26,660 nt of DNA from a virus, in the IMG/VR virus record IMGVR_UViG_3300035701_000238, positions 1 through 26,660 of that record, one strand, 5' to 3'. The position numbers and the translations under genes were made by a program. Shown here one piece after another: positions 1-8,306 of the stretch; position 1 is the stretch's first letter, and each line of letters starts with the position of its first letter. The notes under the pieces are model-generated. The model had not been told where the DNA came from and searched no databases. It saw only the letters and a program-made list of their open reading frames with translations.

Positions 1-540
1 GAATTAAAAACAAAAGATGGTTTGTCATTAAAAGAAAATCTCAAAAGAAATGGTATTTATGATTTTTATGATTTTGAAAATCATGTGCAAAAAGTTGAAG
101 ATAATTTTTGGAATAAAAGATTTAAAGTTTATAAGAAATGGAAGGATGAATGGGTAGCTCAATATTTAAAGAAAGGCTATTTTTGTTCATTGTCAGGATT
201 TACTTATAAAGGAATAATGACAAGAAACGAGTGCATAAATTTTCCGGTACAGGGTTGTGCTTTCCATCTTCTTTTATGGTCAATGACAAGGTTGATAGAA
301 GTACTTGAGAAGAAAAAATTTAAAACATTAGTGATCGGTCAGGTACACGACGAAATATTATTCGACACTGTTCCTGATGAACTTGACGATATAAAAGATA
401 TCGCAAAACGAATCATGTGTGATAAAATAAAGAAAGAATGGCCTTGGATCTCGACACATCTTGCGATAGACATCGAGCTTTCTCCAGTTGATGGGCGATG
501 GAGTGAATTAAAAAGTATAGGGGAATTTCGAGGAGAATAA
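1..540 (+). CDS. DNA polymerase, family A (Pol I-like), C-terminal part
   Basis: The reading frame is open from base 1, so the start lies upstream and only about 179 C-terminal residues are present. The visible part is the end of a family A polymerase palm. NFPVQGCAFHLLLW matches the helix before motif C, and GQVHDEILFDTVPDE is motif C with the catalytic HDE. Motifs A and B and any 3'-5' exonuclease domain are outside the window. Family A enzymes are a common replicative type in phages, including those that make modified-purine DNA. The stop is followed by a promoter and a new gene, so this looks like the end of an operon segment. The family call is firm; the subfamily is not resolvable here. 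Confidence 0.93.
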   Translation, partial: ELKTKDGLSLKENLKRNGIYDFYDFENHVQKVEDNFWNKRFKVYKKWKDEWVAQYLKKGYFCSLSGFTYKGIMTRNECINFPVQGCAFHLLLWSMTRLIEVLEKKKFKTLVIGQVHDEILFDTVPDELDDIKDIAKRIMCDKIKKEWPWISTHLAIDIELSPVDGRWSELKSIGEFRGE

Positions 541-549
541 AAGAAAGTA

Positions 550-558
550 TGTTATAAT
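550..558 (+). promoter_or_regulatory. Extended -10 promoter (TGtTATAAT)
   Basis: A perfect TATAAT at 553-558 is preceded by TGt, directly after the polymerase stop and 20 bases before the next start codon. No good -35 hexamer is visible at 16-18 bases. The same TGnTATAAT form occurs upstream of four other transcription units in the window. Confidence 0.6.
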
Positions 559-577
559 GATATGAAAGGAGAACAAA

Positions 578-868
578 ATGGATGATCAAGTAGGAAATAT
601 AGTTAGTATAACTAATAAGAAAAAAGAGAATTGGACTTCTGATAGTGAGATCATTTTAATAAGACTTCATAATGGAGAGTATTGGGAGTTGGCTATCCCT
701 AAGAAGCTTTGTGAAGAGCATATGGATTTTTTGAATGAATTAATAAATGATCCATCTTGGGATTGGGATGCAGTTGTCTCATTGAAAAAGAAATTCCCAA
801 ATTTAACTGAATGGGAAGCAACAAAAATCTGGTGCTTTTATACTTTGATCACACCAGATAATGAATAA
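578..868 (+). CDS. Hypothetical protein, 96 aa
   Basis: The start is supported by AAAGGAG at good spacing, just after a TGtTATAAT promoter. The protein is acidic and rich in tryptophan (several Trp between residues 40 and 90, including PSWDWD). It has no signal peptide, membrane segment or cysteine cluster. I do not recognise the family. It is the first gene after the polymerase and the likely head of the transcript that starts near 565. Confidence 0.75.
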   Translation: MDDQVGNIVSITNKKKENWTSDSEIILIRLHNGEYWELAIPKKLCEEHMDFLNELINDPSWDWDAVVSLKKKFPNLTEWEATKIWCFYTLITPDNE

Positions 869-870
869 GT

Positions 871-907
871 GTTTGTTATTTGCATTTGTTATTTGCAAAC
901 AACAAAC
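871..907 (+). repeat. Hairpin and 13-bp tandem repeat between genes
   Basis: Bases 871-883 and 895-907 form an inverted repeat of 13 positions with one mismatch, around an 11-base loop. It overlaps a 13-bp perfect tandem duplication (TTTGTTATTTGCA at 872-884 and 885-897). It sits between the stop at 868 and the Shine-Dalgarno of the next gene. No U-tract follows, so it is not a standard terminator. It could be an operator, a processing site or slippage debris. Confidence 0.5.
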
Positions 908-924
908 AAGAAAGAGGAGAGCAA

Positions 925-1344
925 ATGTTACAATTCGCAAATACCGATTTCTCATTGACACGGTTAGAATATGTTAAAAACATATTATTGACTGAGTCAC
1001 AAATTTCACTTTCAGTATTGGATTTGATCTGTGATTTAATAGAAAGGGAAAAGGAAAACAAATCTATATACTATGATAAAGTAGATAGGATTTTAAATGA
1101 AATAGAAAGACTTAATAGTGATCAATTAGATGAATTACTTGATAGTTTTAAACACAAGTATATGGAAGATATGTGTTATATTTGTAGGGATGAAATGAAT
1201 GATGAATACAGATATGAAATAGATGATTTAAGGGAACAACGAGATGAATTAGAATTCACATTACATGAGAAGGGAGAAGAACTTCAATATTTAGAGAATG
1301 AATTAAAAGCACAACAGACAGATAGGGAGTTTAGTGAGCGATGA
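925..1344 (+). CDS. Hypothetical acidic helical protein, 139 aa
   Basis: The frame is open from a TTG at 880, but the ATG at 925 is preceded by AAGAGGAGAG and follows the hairpin, so 925 is chosen. The protein is strongly acidic. The C-terminal third (roughly residues 95-139) is a predicted coiled coil rich in Glu, Leu and Gln. Cysteines in the middle (CYICRDE) could bind metal, but only two are paired. The family is not recognised. The stop overlaps the next start as ATGA, which suggests translational coupling. Confidence 0.7.
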   Translation: MLQFANTDFSLTRLEYVKNILLTESQISLSVLDLICDLIEREKENKSIYYDKVDRILNEIERLNSDQLDELLDSFKHKYMEDMCYICRDEMNDEYRYEIDDLREQRDELEFTLHEKGEELQYLENELKAQQTDREFSER

Positions 1345-1805
1345 ATAAATTATACTCAATAATATATCATAAGATTCCTTATGTTTCCGAAGTCATTGAT
1401 GGGATAGGTAATCTCATTAAATGGTTTCCTGTCATATGGAAAGATAGATGGTGGGATTATTCGTTCCTAGCAAAAATAATATCACATAAATTATTCCTTG
1501 ATGCCAAAGAATACGAAAAACAAGGAATACATTTATATGCTGATAGAGATGCAAGGAAAATGAAAATATGTGCTGAATTGATGAGAAGAATTGGTGATTA
1601 TGATTACTTTGAAAAGAAAACAAAATTATGGGATTTAGATTTGGACTATGAAAAGATACCAGGACATTCAATATGTGATCCTATATCTAATAAAGATAGG
1701 ATGAAATTAAGAAGAGCAGAAAAGAATGAAGAGGGGTTGAGAAAATATTATTTAAATTATTTTTTCAAACTAATGGTCAAGAATATTCAAACATGGTGGG
1801 ATTAA
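1341..1805 (+). CDS. Hypothetical protein, 154 aa
   Basis: The start overlaps the previous stop by four bases. The protein is basic, rich in Tyr, Trp and Lys, with an N-terminal half full of aromatic residues and no clear membrane span or motif. The family is not recognised. Coupling to both neighbours argues that it is expressed with them. Confidence 0.72.
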   Translation: MNKLYSIIYHKIPYVSEVIDGIGNLIKWFPVIWKDRWWDYSFLAKIISHKLFLDAKEYEKQGIHLYADRDARKMKICAELMRRIGDYDYFEKKTKLWDLDLDYEKIPGHSICDPISNKDRMKLRRAEKNEEGLRKYYLNYFFKLMVKNIQTWWD

Positions 1806-1806
1806 T

Positions 1807-2046
1807 ATGAAGAAGAAAAAAGAATTTGTTTCTCCAATAGGCTTTGAACTTATACTCCGACATCGGGATCAAGATGTTTTAATTCCAGTTATTCATTGGT
1901 TGTTGAGGAATAATGCTCCTCATTCTTTTCAATGGGAGCATATAATGCTTGAAAAAGAAGATGTGTACGAATTATCCATCCAGACATCATGGTCAGATAA
2001 TTTAGCTGAAATAGCTTATATGTGCGGTGATTATGGACAGGAATAA
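1807..2046 (+). CDS. Hypothetical protein, 79 aa
   Basis: The ORF begins two bases after the previous stop. Its Shine-Dalgarno (GGTGGGA) is weaker than that of its neighbours. It is a soluble acidic small protein with several Trp and His and no recognisable motif. Confidence 0.6.
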   Translation: MKKKKEFVSPIGFELILRHRDQDVLIPVIHWLLRNNAPHSFQWEHIMLEKEDVYELSIQTSWSDNLAEIAYMCGDYGQE

Positions 2047-2064
2047 AAAGAAAATGGAGGTAAT

Positions 2065-2454
2065 ATGACTAACAAAGAAAAGTTTATATTAGTAGGTGGG
2101 TATATTGCTTTGGTTGTAGTGGCATTTATGTTGCAAATTCATCAGAACAGAGAATTAGATAGCATGAAGGATTATATTTCTTCAAAAGAGATTTTACGAA
2201 TTACTATGGACAAGGAACTACAGACTATGGACAAGGAACTACAGATTCAGAAAGATAATATTGAAACAATTATGAAGTGGAATGAGATCCAGGCAAAGAG
2301 GATCAATAAACTGTATAATAAGATGAGGAGGACAAAGCTGATAGCGGATGCTTCTCTAGAGTTGGGATTGAAGAATAAGAATGCAATAGGATGGAACTGT
2401 CTTAGTAAGAAATATAGAAAGGATAAACTTCTGGAGAGTAAGGGAAGCAAATGA
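2065..2454 (+). CDS. Membrane-anchored coiled-coil protein, 129 aa
   Basis: A good GGAGG lies upstream of the ATG. Residues about 6-24 form one hydrophobic N-terminal segment (FILVGGYIALVVVAFML). A charged coiled-coil region follows, and then a strongly basic C-terminus. This topology resembles small phage membrane proteins such as inner-membrane spanin subunits. There is no partner lipoprotein or lysis gene next to it, so that role is only a possibility. A 21-bp tandem duplication lies inside the coil. The last four bases overlap the next start. Confidence 0.7.
   Translation: MTNKEKFILVGGYIALVVVAFMLQIHQNRELDSMKDYISSKEILRITMDKELQTMDKELQIQKDNIETIMKWNEIQAKRINKLYNKMRRTKLIADASLELGLKNKNAIGWNCLSKKYRKDKLLESKGSK
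2203..2244 (+). repeat. Exact 21-bp tandem duplication in frame
   Basis: ACTATGGACAAGGAACTACA plus G occurs twice in succession (2203-2223 and 2224-2244). It duplicates the heptad-like TMDKELQ inside the coiled coil of the membrane-anchored protein. The two copies are identical, which suggests a recent event. Confidence 0.9.
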
Positions 2455-3152
2455 AAAAGGAAGGTTCTATAACTGAAATCTCGTATTACTATCCACATAG
2501 AGAGATTGCAGAATACTTATTAACATTGCCTACGGTTTCAGACCTGATATATAGGACTCTCAATGTTCCTGACCGGGTAATGATTATGACACATGACGAC
2601 GATTTAGATCATACCATGATACAGGATGATATACCACGGACATGGTTTGTCTTACCACAGATAAGACACGAAGTAACAGGTGAAGATGTGCAATTACATT
2701 GGGACAAGTCCTCTAGTGAAACACTATCACAACAACTTTCTAGATTATCACAACCAACCGCTTGTAGGATACATCGTCTACTGTGGCGTTCCGACAACTT
2801 TGATTTCCCATTGATGGCTATGAATGGTATTCGTGTGGACTCCAGCAAGATCGGTGGAAAGCCCTATCAGCCTGTAATCAATGGAGTGTTGTTACCCATC
2901 GTGGAACTTCCAATTACAATTTCTGACTTTCCCCATGATTTCAAGGCCCTCTATGGGATAGCAGGAGCAAACCATCTCTACTTCCAATCAGGATATAGCC
3001 CGATCACTGTTATAGCTCACCCACTTACGATCTGTCAAAATCACCGTATGGTTTCCTGTTATTATGAATGTCTCTATCTGGCTCGCAAATACAGGTATGA
3101 AATTATGAATGTCACTCAATTTCAAAACAAATACATGAAGGGAGTTTTATGA
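2451..3152 (+). CDS. Polysaccharide-deacetylase-like protein, 233 aa
   Basis: The fold resembles NodB-type polysaccharide deacetylases. There is an acidic metal-site-like THDDDLDH at residues 47-54. A region R-x-H-x-L-x-W, then G-x-x-x-DSS near residues 110-140, is followed by LPIVELPITISD, where these enzymes carry PxExP-like loops. A late AHP could supply the last ligand. Known members remove N-acetyl groups from glycans such as peptidoglycan, chitin or capsule, using a divalent metal. No signal peptide is seen, so it would act in the cytoplasm, perhaps on a nucleotide sugar or lipid-linked glycan. It overlaps the following methyltransferase by four bases. The family call is by motif recognition only and is moderate. 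Confidence 0.55.
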   Translation: MKKEGSITEISYYYPHREIAEYLLTLPTVSDLIYRTLNVPDRVMIMTHDDDLDHTMIQDDIPRTWFVLPQIRHEVTGEDVQLHWDKSSSETLSQQLSRLSQPTACRIHRLLWRSDNFDFPLMAMNGIRVDSSKIGGKPYQPVINGVLLPIVELPITISDFPHDFKALYGIAGANHLYFQSGYSPITVIAHPLTICQNHRMVSCYYECLYLARKYRYEIMNVTQFQNKYMKGVL

Positions 3153-3907
3153 AGGAAGAGTTTAACCGAGAGTATTGGAATAAGTTCTATCAAAGTCCCG
3201 AAGTTGTTGGAAGTCAAAATGATTTGATCTTTCAAGATCTAAGCCACCGAGTAATTATGAGATCGATCGAAGCACATAGTAATATCCTTGTTGCTGGCTG
3301 CGGAAATGGACACGGCTTTGATATATATTCAGAGTTCTCCTGTACTCCCGTTGGCTTTGATTTTAGTTCCACTGGTATTGAATCCGCACTAAATAAATAT
3401 CCTCAATTTCTATTTACTGTCAGGGACATGACTCAACAACAAGATGATTTGATCGGAAAATTTAACTATGTCATTACAGAACGAAGTTTAACGAATCTTT
3501 CCAGTAGAGATATTCAACGCAAGACTATTTTGCTCTTGTTAAAATATCTCTCTCCTGGAGGCAAATTAATTATTTGTGAGCCATACTTATCCGGTTACAA
3601 GTCCATAAATTTGTTGAGACAATCCCTTAGATTATCCCCATTGGCCTTCCACGATAACGCTGTATTCGGTGATGATGATCTGTTTGAAGGGTTACCTATA
3701 AAGGTAGAAACCACCGTCACCTTCGGGGTCTATACCTTAATTAGTCGTGTAATTTATCCTGCAATGATCTTCCCAGAAGCTCCTAAATTTCAGTCCTCAT
3801 GGAATGGTATTGCCGCTCAGTTGTGTTTGCAAACAATCTCGGATGAAGTATATAATCATCTCCCAAGTCAACACAAACTATGGATAATAAAAGAAGGAGG
3901 TGAATAA
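3149..3907 (+). CDS. Class I SAM-dependent methyltransferase, 252 aa
   Basis: A Rossmann-type SAM site is visible: NILVAGCGNGHGFD (residues about 45-58, motif I), VGFDFS (motif II acidic end), a DMTQ loop, and YVITERSLTNL where motif IV lies. YLSPGGKLIICEPY is the usual post-motif strand. There is no DPPY or PCQ signature, so it is probably not a DNA base methyltransferase; small-molecule or glycan methylation is more likely. The start overlaps the stop of the deacetylase-like gene, and another methyltransferase follows, so the three probably act together. Confidence 0.85.
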   Translation: MKEEFNREYWNKFYQSPEVVGSQNDLIFQDLSHRVIMRSIEAHSNILVAGCGNGHGFDIYSEFSCTPVGFDFSSTGIESALNKYPQFLFTVRDMTQQQDDLIGKFNYVITERSLTNLSSRDIQRKTILLLLKYLSPGGKLIICEPYLSGYKSINLLRQSLRLSPLAFHDNAVFGDDDLFEGLPIKVETTVTFGVYTLISRVIYPAMIFPEAPKFQSSWNGIAAQLCLQTISDEVYNHLPSQHKLWIIKEGGE

Positions 3908-3916
3908 GAGGTGGGT

Positions 3917-4447
3917 ATGGATTTAGATTCTCTTTTTACCAAGTATGGTAGTGATAAGGGACTGACCTGTGAGTATGGAAAAATCTATGAGGAAAAACTT
4001 GCTTACTTGAAAGATCAAGAGTTCACATTGTTGGAGATTGGAGTCTGTAATCCGGGCAGACCAGAAGGAAGGGGGATTCCTTCTTTGCTTGCATGGCGAG
4101 AATGGTTTCCCAAGGCAAAAATCATAGGGGCAGATATCCGAGACTTCACAGAATTTATCATAGATCGTATAGACATAGTCAGGATGGATCAAGGAGATCC
4201 TCATTCTCTGCTGAATTTTGCAGAGGACAAAGGACCTTTTGATGTGGTGATTGATGACGGTTCCCATAAGTCATCGGATATTCTTGTCTCGTTTGACTGT
4301 CTTCTGCCATACACGTCAAAATTCTATTTCATTGAAGATTTACATATGGTGAGGCATGCCTCAATAATCAAAAACTTGGTAATGGGACAGGCACAGTTCC
4401 TAGCCTGTAAACATCCGAAAAGATATATAGCATGTGTGGAGGTCTGA
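3917..4447 (+). CDS. MycE-like class I methyltransferase, 176 aa
   Basis: The frame opens at GTG 3911, but the ATG at 3917 has better spacing from AAGAGG and is preferred. TKYGSDKG near the N-terminus, LLEIGV (about 38-43), AWREWFPKAKIIGADI, then FDVVIDDGSH and FIEDLH match the sugar O-methyltransferase group typified by the macrolide enzyme MycE. In that group, acidic and His residues of the IDDGSH and IEDL segments bind the metal. The substrate is inferred to be a sugar hydroxyl. At 176 residues it is short for the group and may lack the N-terminal oligomerisation domain. It sits last in the deacetylase-methyltransferase cassette, followed by a 71-base gap. Confidence 0.75.
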   Translation: MDLDSLFTKYGSDKGLTCEYGKIYEEKLAYLKDQEFTLLEIGVCNPGRPEGRGIPSLLAWREWFPKAKIIGADIRDFTEFIIDRIDIVRMDQGDPHSLLNFAEDKGPFDVVIDDGSHKSSDILVSFDCLLPYTSKFYFIEDLHMVRHASIIKNLVMGQAQFLACKHPKRYIACVEV

Positions 4448-4480
4448 TAGGATAAAAACAATAAGAGAAAAAGGAAAGAT

Positions 4481-4486
4481 TATAAT
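4481..4486 (+). promoter_or_regulatory. Possible -10 element upstream of clamp loader
   Basis: TATAAT lies in the only sizeable gap between the methyltransferase cassette and the clamp-loader gene, 33 bases before its ATG. It lacks the TGn extension and a clear -35, so the call is weak. Confidence 0.3.
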
Positions 4487-4518
4487 TTTAGAACAGAGCA
4501 AATATAAGGAGGAATAGA

Positions 4519-5472
4519 ATGTCTAGTCTTTATGTTACATATAGACCAACTGATCTTGATGGTATTATAGGAAATGAAGCCGTAGTTACTTCCCTTGCAG
4601 AAATAATCAAAAGAGAGAAAGATGAAATTAAGCCACATGCAATACTTATCCACGGTCCGTCAGGATGCGGAAAAACTACACTGGGTCGTATTTTAGCTGA
4701 AGGTTTGGGATGTAAAGGTATGGATTTAACAGAAGTAGATACAGGTGATTTCAGAGGAATTGACACAATTAGAGACATAAGAAGTAGAATGTATTTGAAG
4801 CCAATGGAAGGATCAGGAAGAGGTTGGATAATTGACGAGTGTGCCCGTCTAACTCCAGATGCACAGTCAGCACTTTTAAAATCATTAGAGGACACTCCTC
4901 CGGCAGTCACATTTATCCTTTGTACCACAGATCCTGATAAGCTCCTTCCAACAATAAGAAATAGATGCACCCAATTTCAAGTTTCATTATTGAATGAAAG
5001 AGAAATAACGATAATAATACGGACTGTTGCGAAAAAAGAAGGCATAGAAATCTCTGTTGATTCAATGAAGAAGATTGCAAAAGCATCACAAGGAAGTCCA
5101 AGACAAGCATTAGTATTACTTGATAAATGTAGAGAAGTAACTGAAGATCAAATTGATTCAGTATTATCAGACGTATTTCTTGCAGAAGCAAAAGTAATTG
5201 ATTTATGCAGAATTTTGATTTCTAAATCAAAGGATTGGGTAAAGGTTTGTGAAATACTAGAACGGTTAAAAAATGAAAATCCTGAATCAGTTAGAAGAGC
5301 TGTTATAGGTTATTTTGCAGTAGTATTAACAAAGGATCCTTCTCCTCACTATGGTGCATATTGGACAATGAGGTGCTTCTACCGATCCCCAACGTACGAC
5401 TTGGGATTCACAGCAATTAAGTTAGCTTGTTTTGAAGCAATGTTTATCGTTTCTGATGAAAAGGAACAGTAA
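4519..5472 (+). CDS. DNA polymerase clamp loader ATPase (DnaX/RfcS-like)
   Basis: This AAA+ ATPase would load the sliding clamp onto primed DNA. It opens with SLYVTYRPTDLDGIIGNE, the usual clamp-loader N-terminus. The Walker A GPSGCGKTT is at residues 46-54, Walker B IIDEC at 104-108, and SALLKSLEDTPP with IRNRC supplies the sensor and arginine-finger (SRC-like) region. The bacterial DnaX zinc module is absent, as in phage versions. At 317 residues it matches phage or archaeal small subunits. AAGGAGG precedes the ATG. No second loader subunit or clamp is recognised nearby. Confidence 0.93.
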   Translation: MSSLYVTYRPTDLDGIIGNEAVVTSLAEIIKREKDEIKPHAILIHGPSGCGKTTLGRILAEGLGCKGMDLTEVDTGDFRGIDTIRDIRSRMYLKPMEGSGRGWIIDECARLTPDAQSALLKSLEDTPPAVTFILCTTDPDKLLPTIRNRCTQFQVSLLNEREITIIIRTVAKKEGIEISVDSMKKIAKASQGSPRQALVLLDKCREVTEDQIDSVLSDVFLAEAKVIDLCRILISKSKDWVKVCEILERLKNENPESVRRAVIGYFAVVLTKDPSPHYGAYWTMRCFYRSPTYDLGFTAIKLACFEAMFIVSDEKEQ

Positions 5473-5856
5473 ATGCCTAAACATGAAACGACAAAGAAAG
5501 AATTTGAACTATTTGTTACTGAATGTAAAAAATGGATTGATTTCTTTGGTCTTATAGATTGGAAAGTTAAATATGAACATTGTGTATTGGCTTCTTCTAA
5601 TTATGCAGATTTATGTGTTGAAGGACTAGAGCAACGATTTGCTGTCATTCGTTTAAATAAGAAATGTTCCCCAATAGATCGTGAATTTTTTGATGTAAAA
5701 TTACATGCTTTTCATGAGGTAATGGAATTACTCTTGTATCCACTTTCCTATATAGGACAGTGTAGATATGTTTTAGACCCTTGTGAATTTGGTGTCGCTG
5801 TTCATTCAATTATTAGGACGTTAGAGAACACTATTTATAAAAAATTAAAAAACTAA
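5473..5856 (+). CDS. Zincin-like protein with HEVME motif, 127 aa
   Basis: The ORF begins on the base after the clamp-loader stop. The layout (W-x-V-x-Y strand, a middle strand RFAVIRLNK, then helix LHAFHEVMELLL at about 77-88, and a terminal IIRTLEN helix) resembles small SprT-like or phage metallopeptidases. The motif reads HExxE, not HExxH (H81, E82, E85). The third ligand may be a Glu, or the protein may not be catalytic. Its role is unknown; its position suggests coexpression with replication genes. Confidence 0.6.
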   Translation: MPKHETTKKEFELFVTECKKWIDFFGLIDWKVKYEHCVLASSNYADLCVEGLEQRFAVIRLNKKCSPIDREFFDVKLHAFHEVMELLLYPLSYIGQCRYVLDPCEFGVAVHSIIRTLENTIYKKLKN

Positions 5857-5875
5857 AAGTTTTATTGAAAAAGTG

Positions 5876-5884
5876 TGATATAAT
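5876..5884 (+). promoter_or_regulatory. Extended -10 promoter (TGaTATAAT)
   Basis: TGaTATAAT lies in the gap before the 701-residue gene. Transcription would start near 5891. The context AAGTGTGATATAATG is almost the same as at 24091, which suggests a shared promoter class. Confidence 0.65.
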
Positions 5885-5920
5885 GTTCATTAAATGAAAA
5901 TGAATGAAAAGGGGGAAATT

Positions 5921-8026
5921 ATGGAATTTGAAAAGTTTAAACACTTATTGCAAGAACATGTTGAAGAACTACTCAAGGATCAGTCTCATTTGTTTGTTAT
6001 AGATGTAGATAAGGATGTATTATGGAATACTTATCTTGATAGTTTTCCTGAGGGGACTAATGAGATCTTTCGGAAACGTCGTTATTATGATTGTAGTTGT
6101 TGTCGTCATTTTATCAAATCATTTGGGAATGTTGTTGTCATTAAGGACAACAAGATAAAAACTATTTGGGATTTTAAAACAGGAGAAACAGTAACCCTTC
6201 CAGTCTATCAACCTGTTTTAACAGCTCTTTCTAAGTTTGTTAAAAGCCATCCTGTAACTGATGTTTTTGTTACAAAGGAAAGTCAATTTGGTACTGATAA
6301 GAGTTATGAGAAAAAGGAAGGTTCTGCAGTTCTTACTTGGGATCATTTTTATGTGAAGCTTCCTAAGAACTTTATACATAAGACATCAGATACAGTGCCT
6401 ACTAGAATGGGTGTATATCGAGATATTCGTAATGTATTCAAGAGATCCCTTGATGAAATTTCTAAGGATTCAATTGATACAGTCTTAGAGCTTATTGCAC
6501 AGAAATCACTTTACAAAGGTGAGGAATGGGAGAATGTGTTATCAAAGTTTTTAACCCTTCATAAAGAGTATCACAAACTTAGTGCAAAGGAAAAAGAAAA
6601 TTATTGTTGGGTAAAATCAATGGAGGTAGGTGGTGTCATTGGAAAGATCAAAAACCATTCAATCGGAACCCTTCTCATGGATGTTTCAAATGGAGTTGAT
6701 CTTGATGAAGCAGTTCGAAAGTATGAGTCCATTGTGGCACCTACTAACTACAAAAGACCAAAGGCAATTTTTACCAAGAAAATGTTGGAAGAGGCACAAA
6801 AGAAGATTGAAGAATTAGGTTTGATGGATTCATTAGGAAGAAGGTATGCGACCCTTGATGATATTACTATCAATAATATCTTGTTTGCAAATAAAGATGT
6901 GGCCAAGAAAATGACTACAAATATAATGAATGTATTTGATGAAATGAAAAAGGATGTTGAAGTAGTTAATCCAAAACAACTTTCAAAGGTAGAGGAAGTT
7001 CCTATTGAAACATTTGTAGAGAACATTCTTCCAACGGCAACTAAAATTGAGGTATTACTTGAAAATAAACATATACCAAATTTGGTTTCATTGATTGCTC
7101 CAAAGGTAGGTGGATGTAAGACATTATTTAAATGGAACAATAACTTTTCATGGGCTTATAAAGGGAACATTACAGACAGCAGTATGAAGGAAAGAGTTAA
7201 ATTGGCTGGTGGAAATGTGGAGGGGATTTTGAGATTTTCTCTTCAATGGAATGAGAATGAAGATAATCAAAATGATTATGATGCTCATTGTTTTGAACCA
7301 GGATCAAAAAGTAAAGCAGATCGATATTATCGGAACAGTGAAGCTGGTCACATCTTTTTCCCAAATAAAGGGAGAAGTCACCCTTCCTCAGGTATGTTGG
7401 ATGTGGATATTATTCATCCTGCTCGAACTCAAGTTGCTATTGAAAACATTAGCTATACTGATGTTAATAAAATGAAAGAAGGTGTATATAGTTTCAACGT
7501 CCATTGTTATTCCCATAGAGGAGGGAGATCAGGATTTAATGCTGAAATAGAATTTGATGGGCAAATCTTCTCCTTTAACTATCCAAATGATATAAGGCAG
7601 GATGAATTTGTAGAAGTAGCAGAAGTAGAATATACACATAAAGAAGGATTTAAAATTGTTAAGTCTCTTCCTTCCTCATTTTCATCACGGGATGTATGGG
7701 GATTAAAAACAAATGCTTTCCATCCAGTTTCAGTGTGTATGTTCTCTCCAAATTACTGGGACAAGCAAAAGAGTAATGGACATAAACATTATCTCTTTAT
7801 GTTGAATGGATGCAAGAATGAAGAAAGTCCTAATGGGTTCTTCAATGAATTTTTGAAAGAAGACTTTATGCCTCATAAAAGAGTATTTGAGGCATTGGGA
7901 AGTAAAATGAGGGTTGAAGAGACAGACAAACAACTTTCAGGAATAGGATTTAGTTCCACCAAACATAGTGAGGTAATTTGTAAAGTGGAAGGGGCATTTA
8001 ATAGGATGATAAAGTTGGTGTTTTAA
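5921..8026 (+). CDS. Large conserved phage protein with DUF2135-like C-terminal domain
   Basis: An in-frame ATG at 5894 is nearly at the predicted transcription start and has no ribosome binding site. The ATG at 5921 has GGGGGAAATT before it and is chosen (701 aa). The N-terminal part contains a cysteine-rich CSCCRHF (C58, C60, C61, H63) followed by VVVIKDNKIKTIWDF. The middle is helical. From about residue 430, ILRFSLQWNE then DYDAHCFEPG, GMLDVDI, ENISY and GVYSFNVHCYSHRGG form a beta-rich module like DUF2135 (LxWxxxxDLDLH, GxLDxD, ENI, GxYxV). No catalytic motif is seen and the biochemical role is unknown. A von Willebrand A protein is encoded 2.8 kb downstream; the two may be partners. Confidence 0.8.
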   Translation: MEFEKFKHLLQEHVEELLKDQSHLFVIDVDKDVLWNTYLDSFPEGTNEIFRKRRYYDCSCCRHFIKSFGNVVVIKDNKIKTIWDFKTGETVTLPVYQPVLTALSKFVKSHPVTDVFVTKESQFGTDKSYEKKEGSAVLTWDHFYVKLPKNFIHKTSDTVPTRMGVYRDIRNVFKRSLDEISKDSIDTVLELIAQKSLYKGEEWENVLSKFLTLHKEYHKLSAKEKENYCWVKSMEVGGVIGKIKNHSIGTLLMDVSNGVDLDEAVRKYESIVAPTNYKRPKAIFTKKMLEEAQKKIEELGLMDSLGRRYATLDDITINNILFANKDVAKKMTTNIMNVFDEMKKDVEVVNPKQLSKVEEVPIETFVENILPTATKIEVLLENKHIPNLVSLIAPKVGGCKTLFKWNNNFSWAYKGNITDSSMKERVKLAGGNVEGILRFSLQWNENEDNQNDYDAHCFEPGSKSKADRYYRNSEAGHIFFPNKGRSHPSSGMLDVDIIHPARTQVAIENISYTDVNKMKEGVYSFNVHCYSHRGGRSGFNAEIEFDGQIFSFNYPNDIRQDEFVEVAEVEYTHKEGFKIVKSLPSSFSSRDVWGLKTNAFHPVSVCMFSPNYWDKQKSNGHKHYLFMLNGCKNEESPNGFFNEFLKEDFMPHKRVFEALGSKMRVEETDKQLSGIGFSSTKHSEVICKVEGAFNRMIKLVF

Positions 8027-8027
8027 G

Positions 8028-8306
8028 ATGGAAGGGTTGGGTGTAAATAGAACAGGTACGGTAACTGAATATAAAAGAGGTCACTTTTATTTGACTATTA
8101 CTGCTTTTGAGGATGGTCATTGTGAAATTGAAGTACATAAGTGTGTTCCAAAACTTATTTACCATTCATGTGATTATAAGGATAAGGAACATGCTATTGA
8201 ATCATTTAATAGTTTAGTTGCACAAGAGGAAAAAGAAAATATTAATAAAATACAAAAAATATGTAAGTCTTTAAATTTAAATAAAAAGGAGATAAGTCAT
8301 GTTTGA
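8028..8306 (+). CDS. Hypothetical protein, 92 aa
   Basis: It starts two bases after the large gene's stop. The N-terminal half is beta-rich (GTVTEYKRGHFYLTITAFED) with two isolated cysteines, and the C-terminal half is a charged helix. No family is recognised. It overlaps the next gene by eight bases. Confidence 0.7.
   Translation: MEGLGVNRTGTVTEYKRGHFYLTITAFEDGHCEIEVHKCVPKLIYHSCDYKDKEHAIESFNSLVAQEEKENINKIQKICKSLNLNKKEISHV

Noticed and set aside
2065-2454. Confident call of an inner-membrane spanin
   Set aside because: Only an N-terminal span and coiled coil are seen, with no outer lipoprotein, holin or endolysin nearby.
3923-4970. Long minus-strand frames opposite the MycE-like and clamp-loader genes
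   Set aside because: They mirror strongly supported plus-strand genes with clear family motifs and have no ribosome binding sites.
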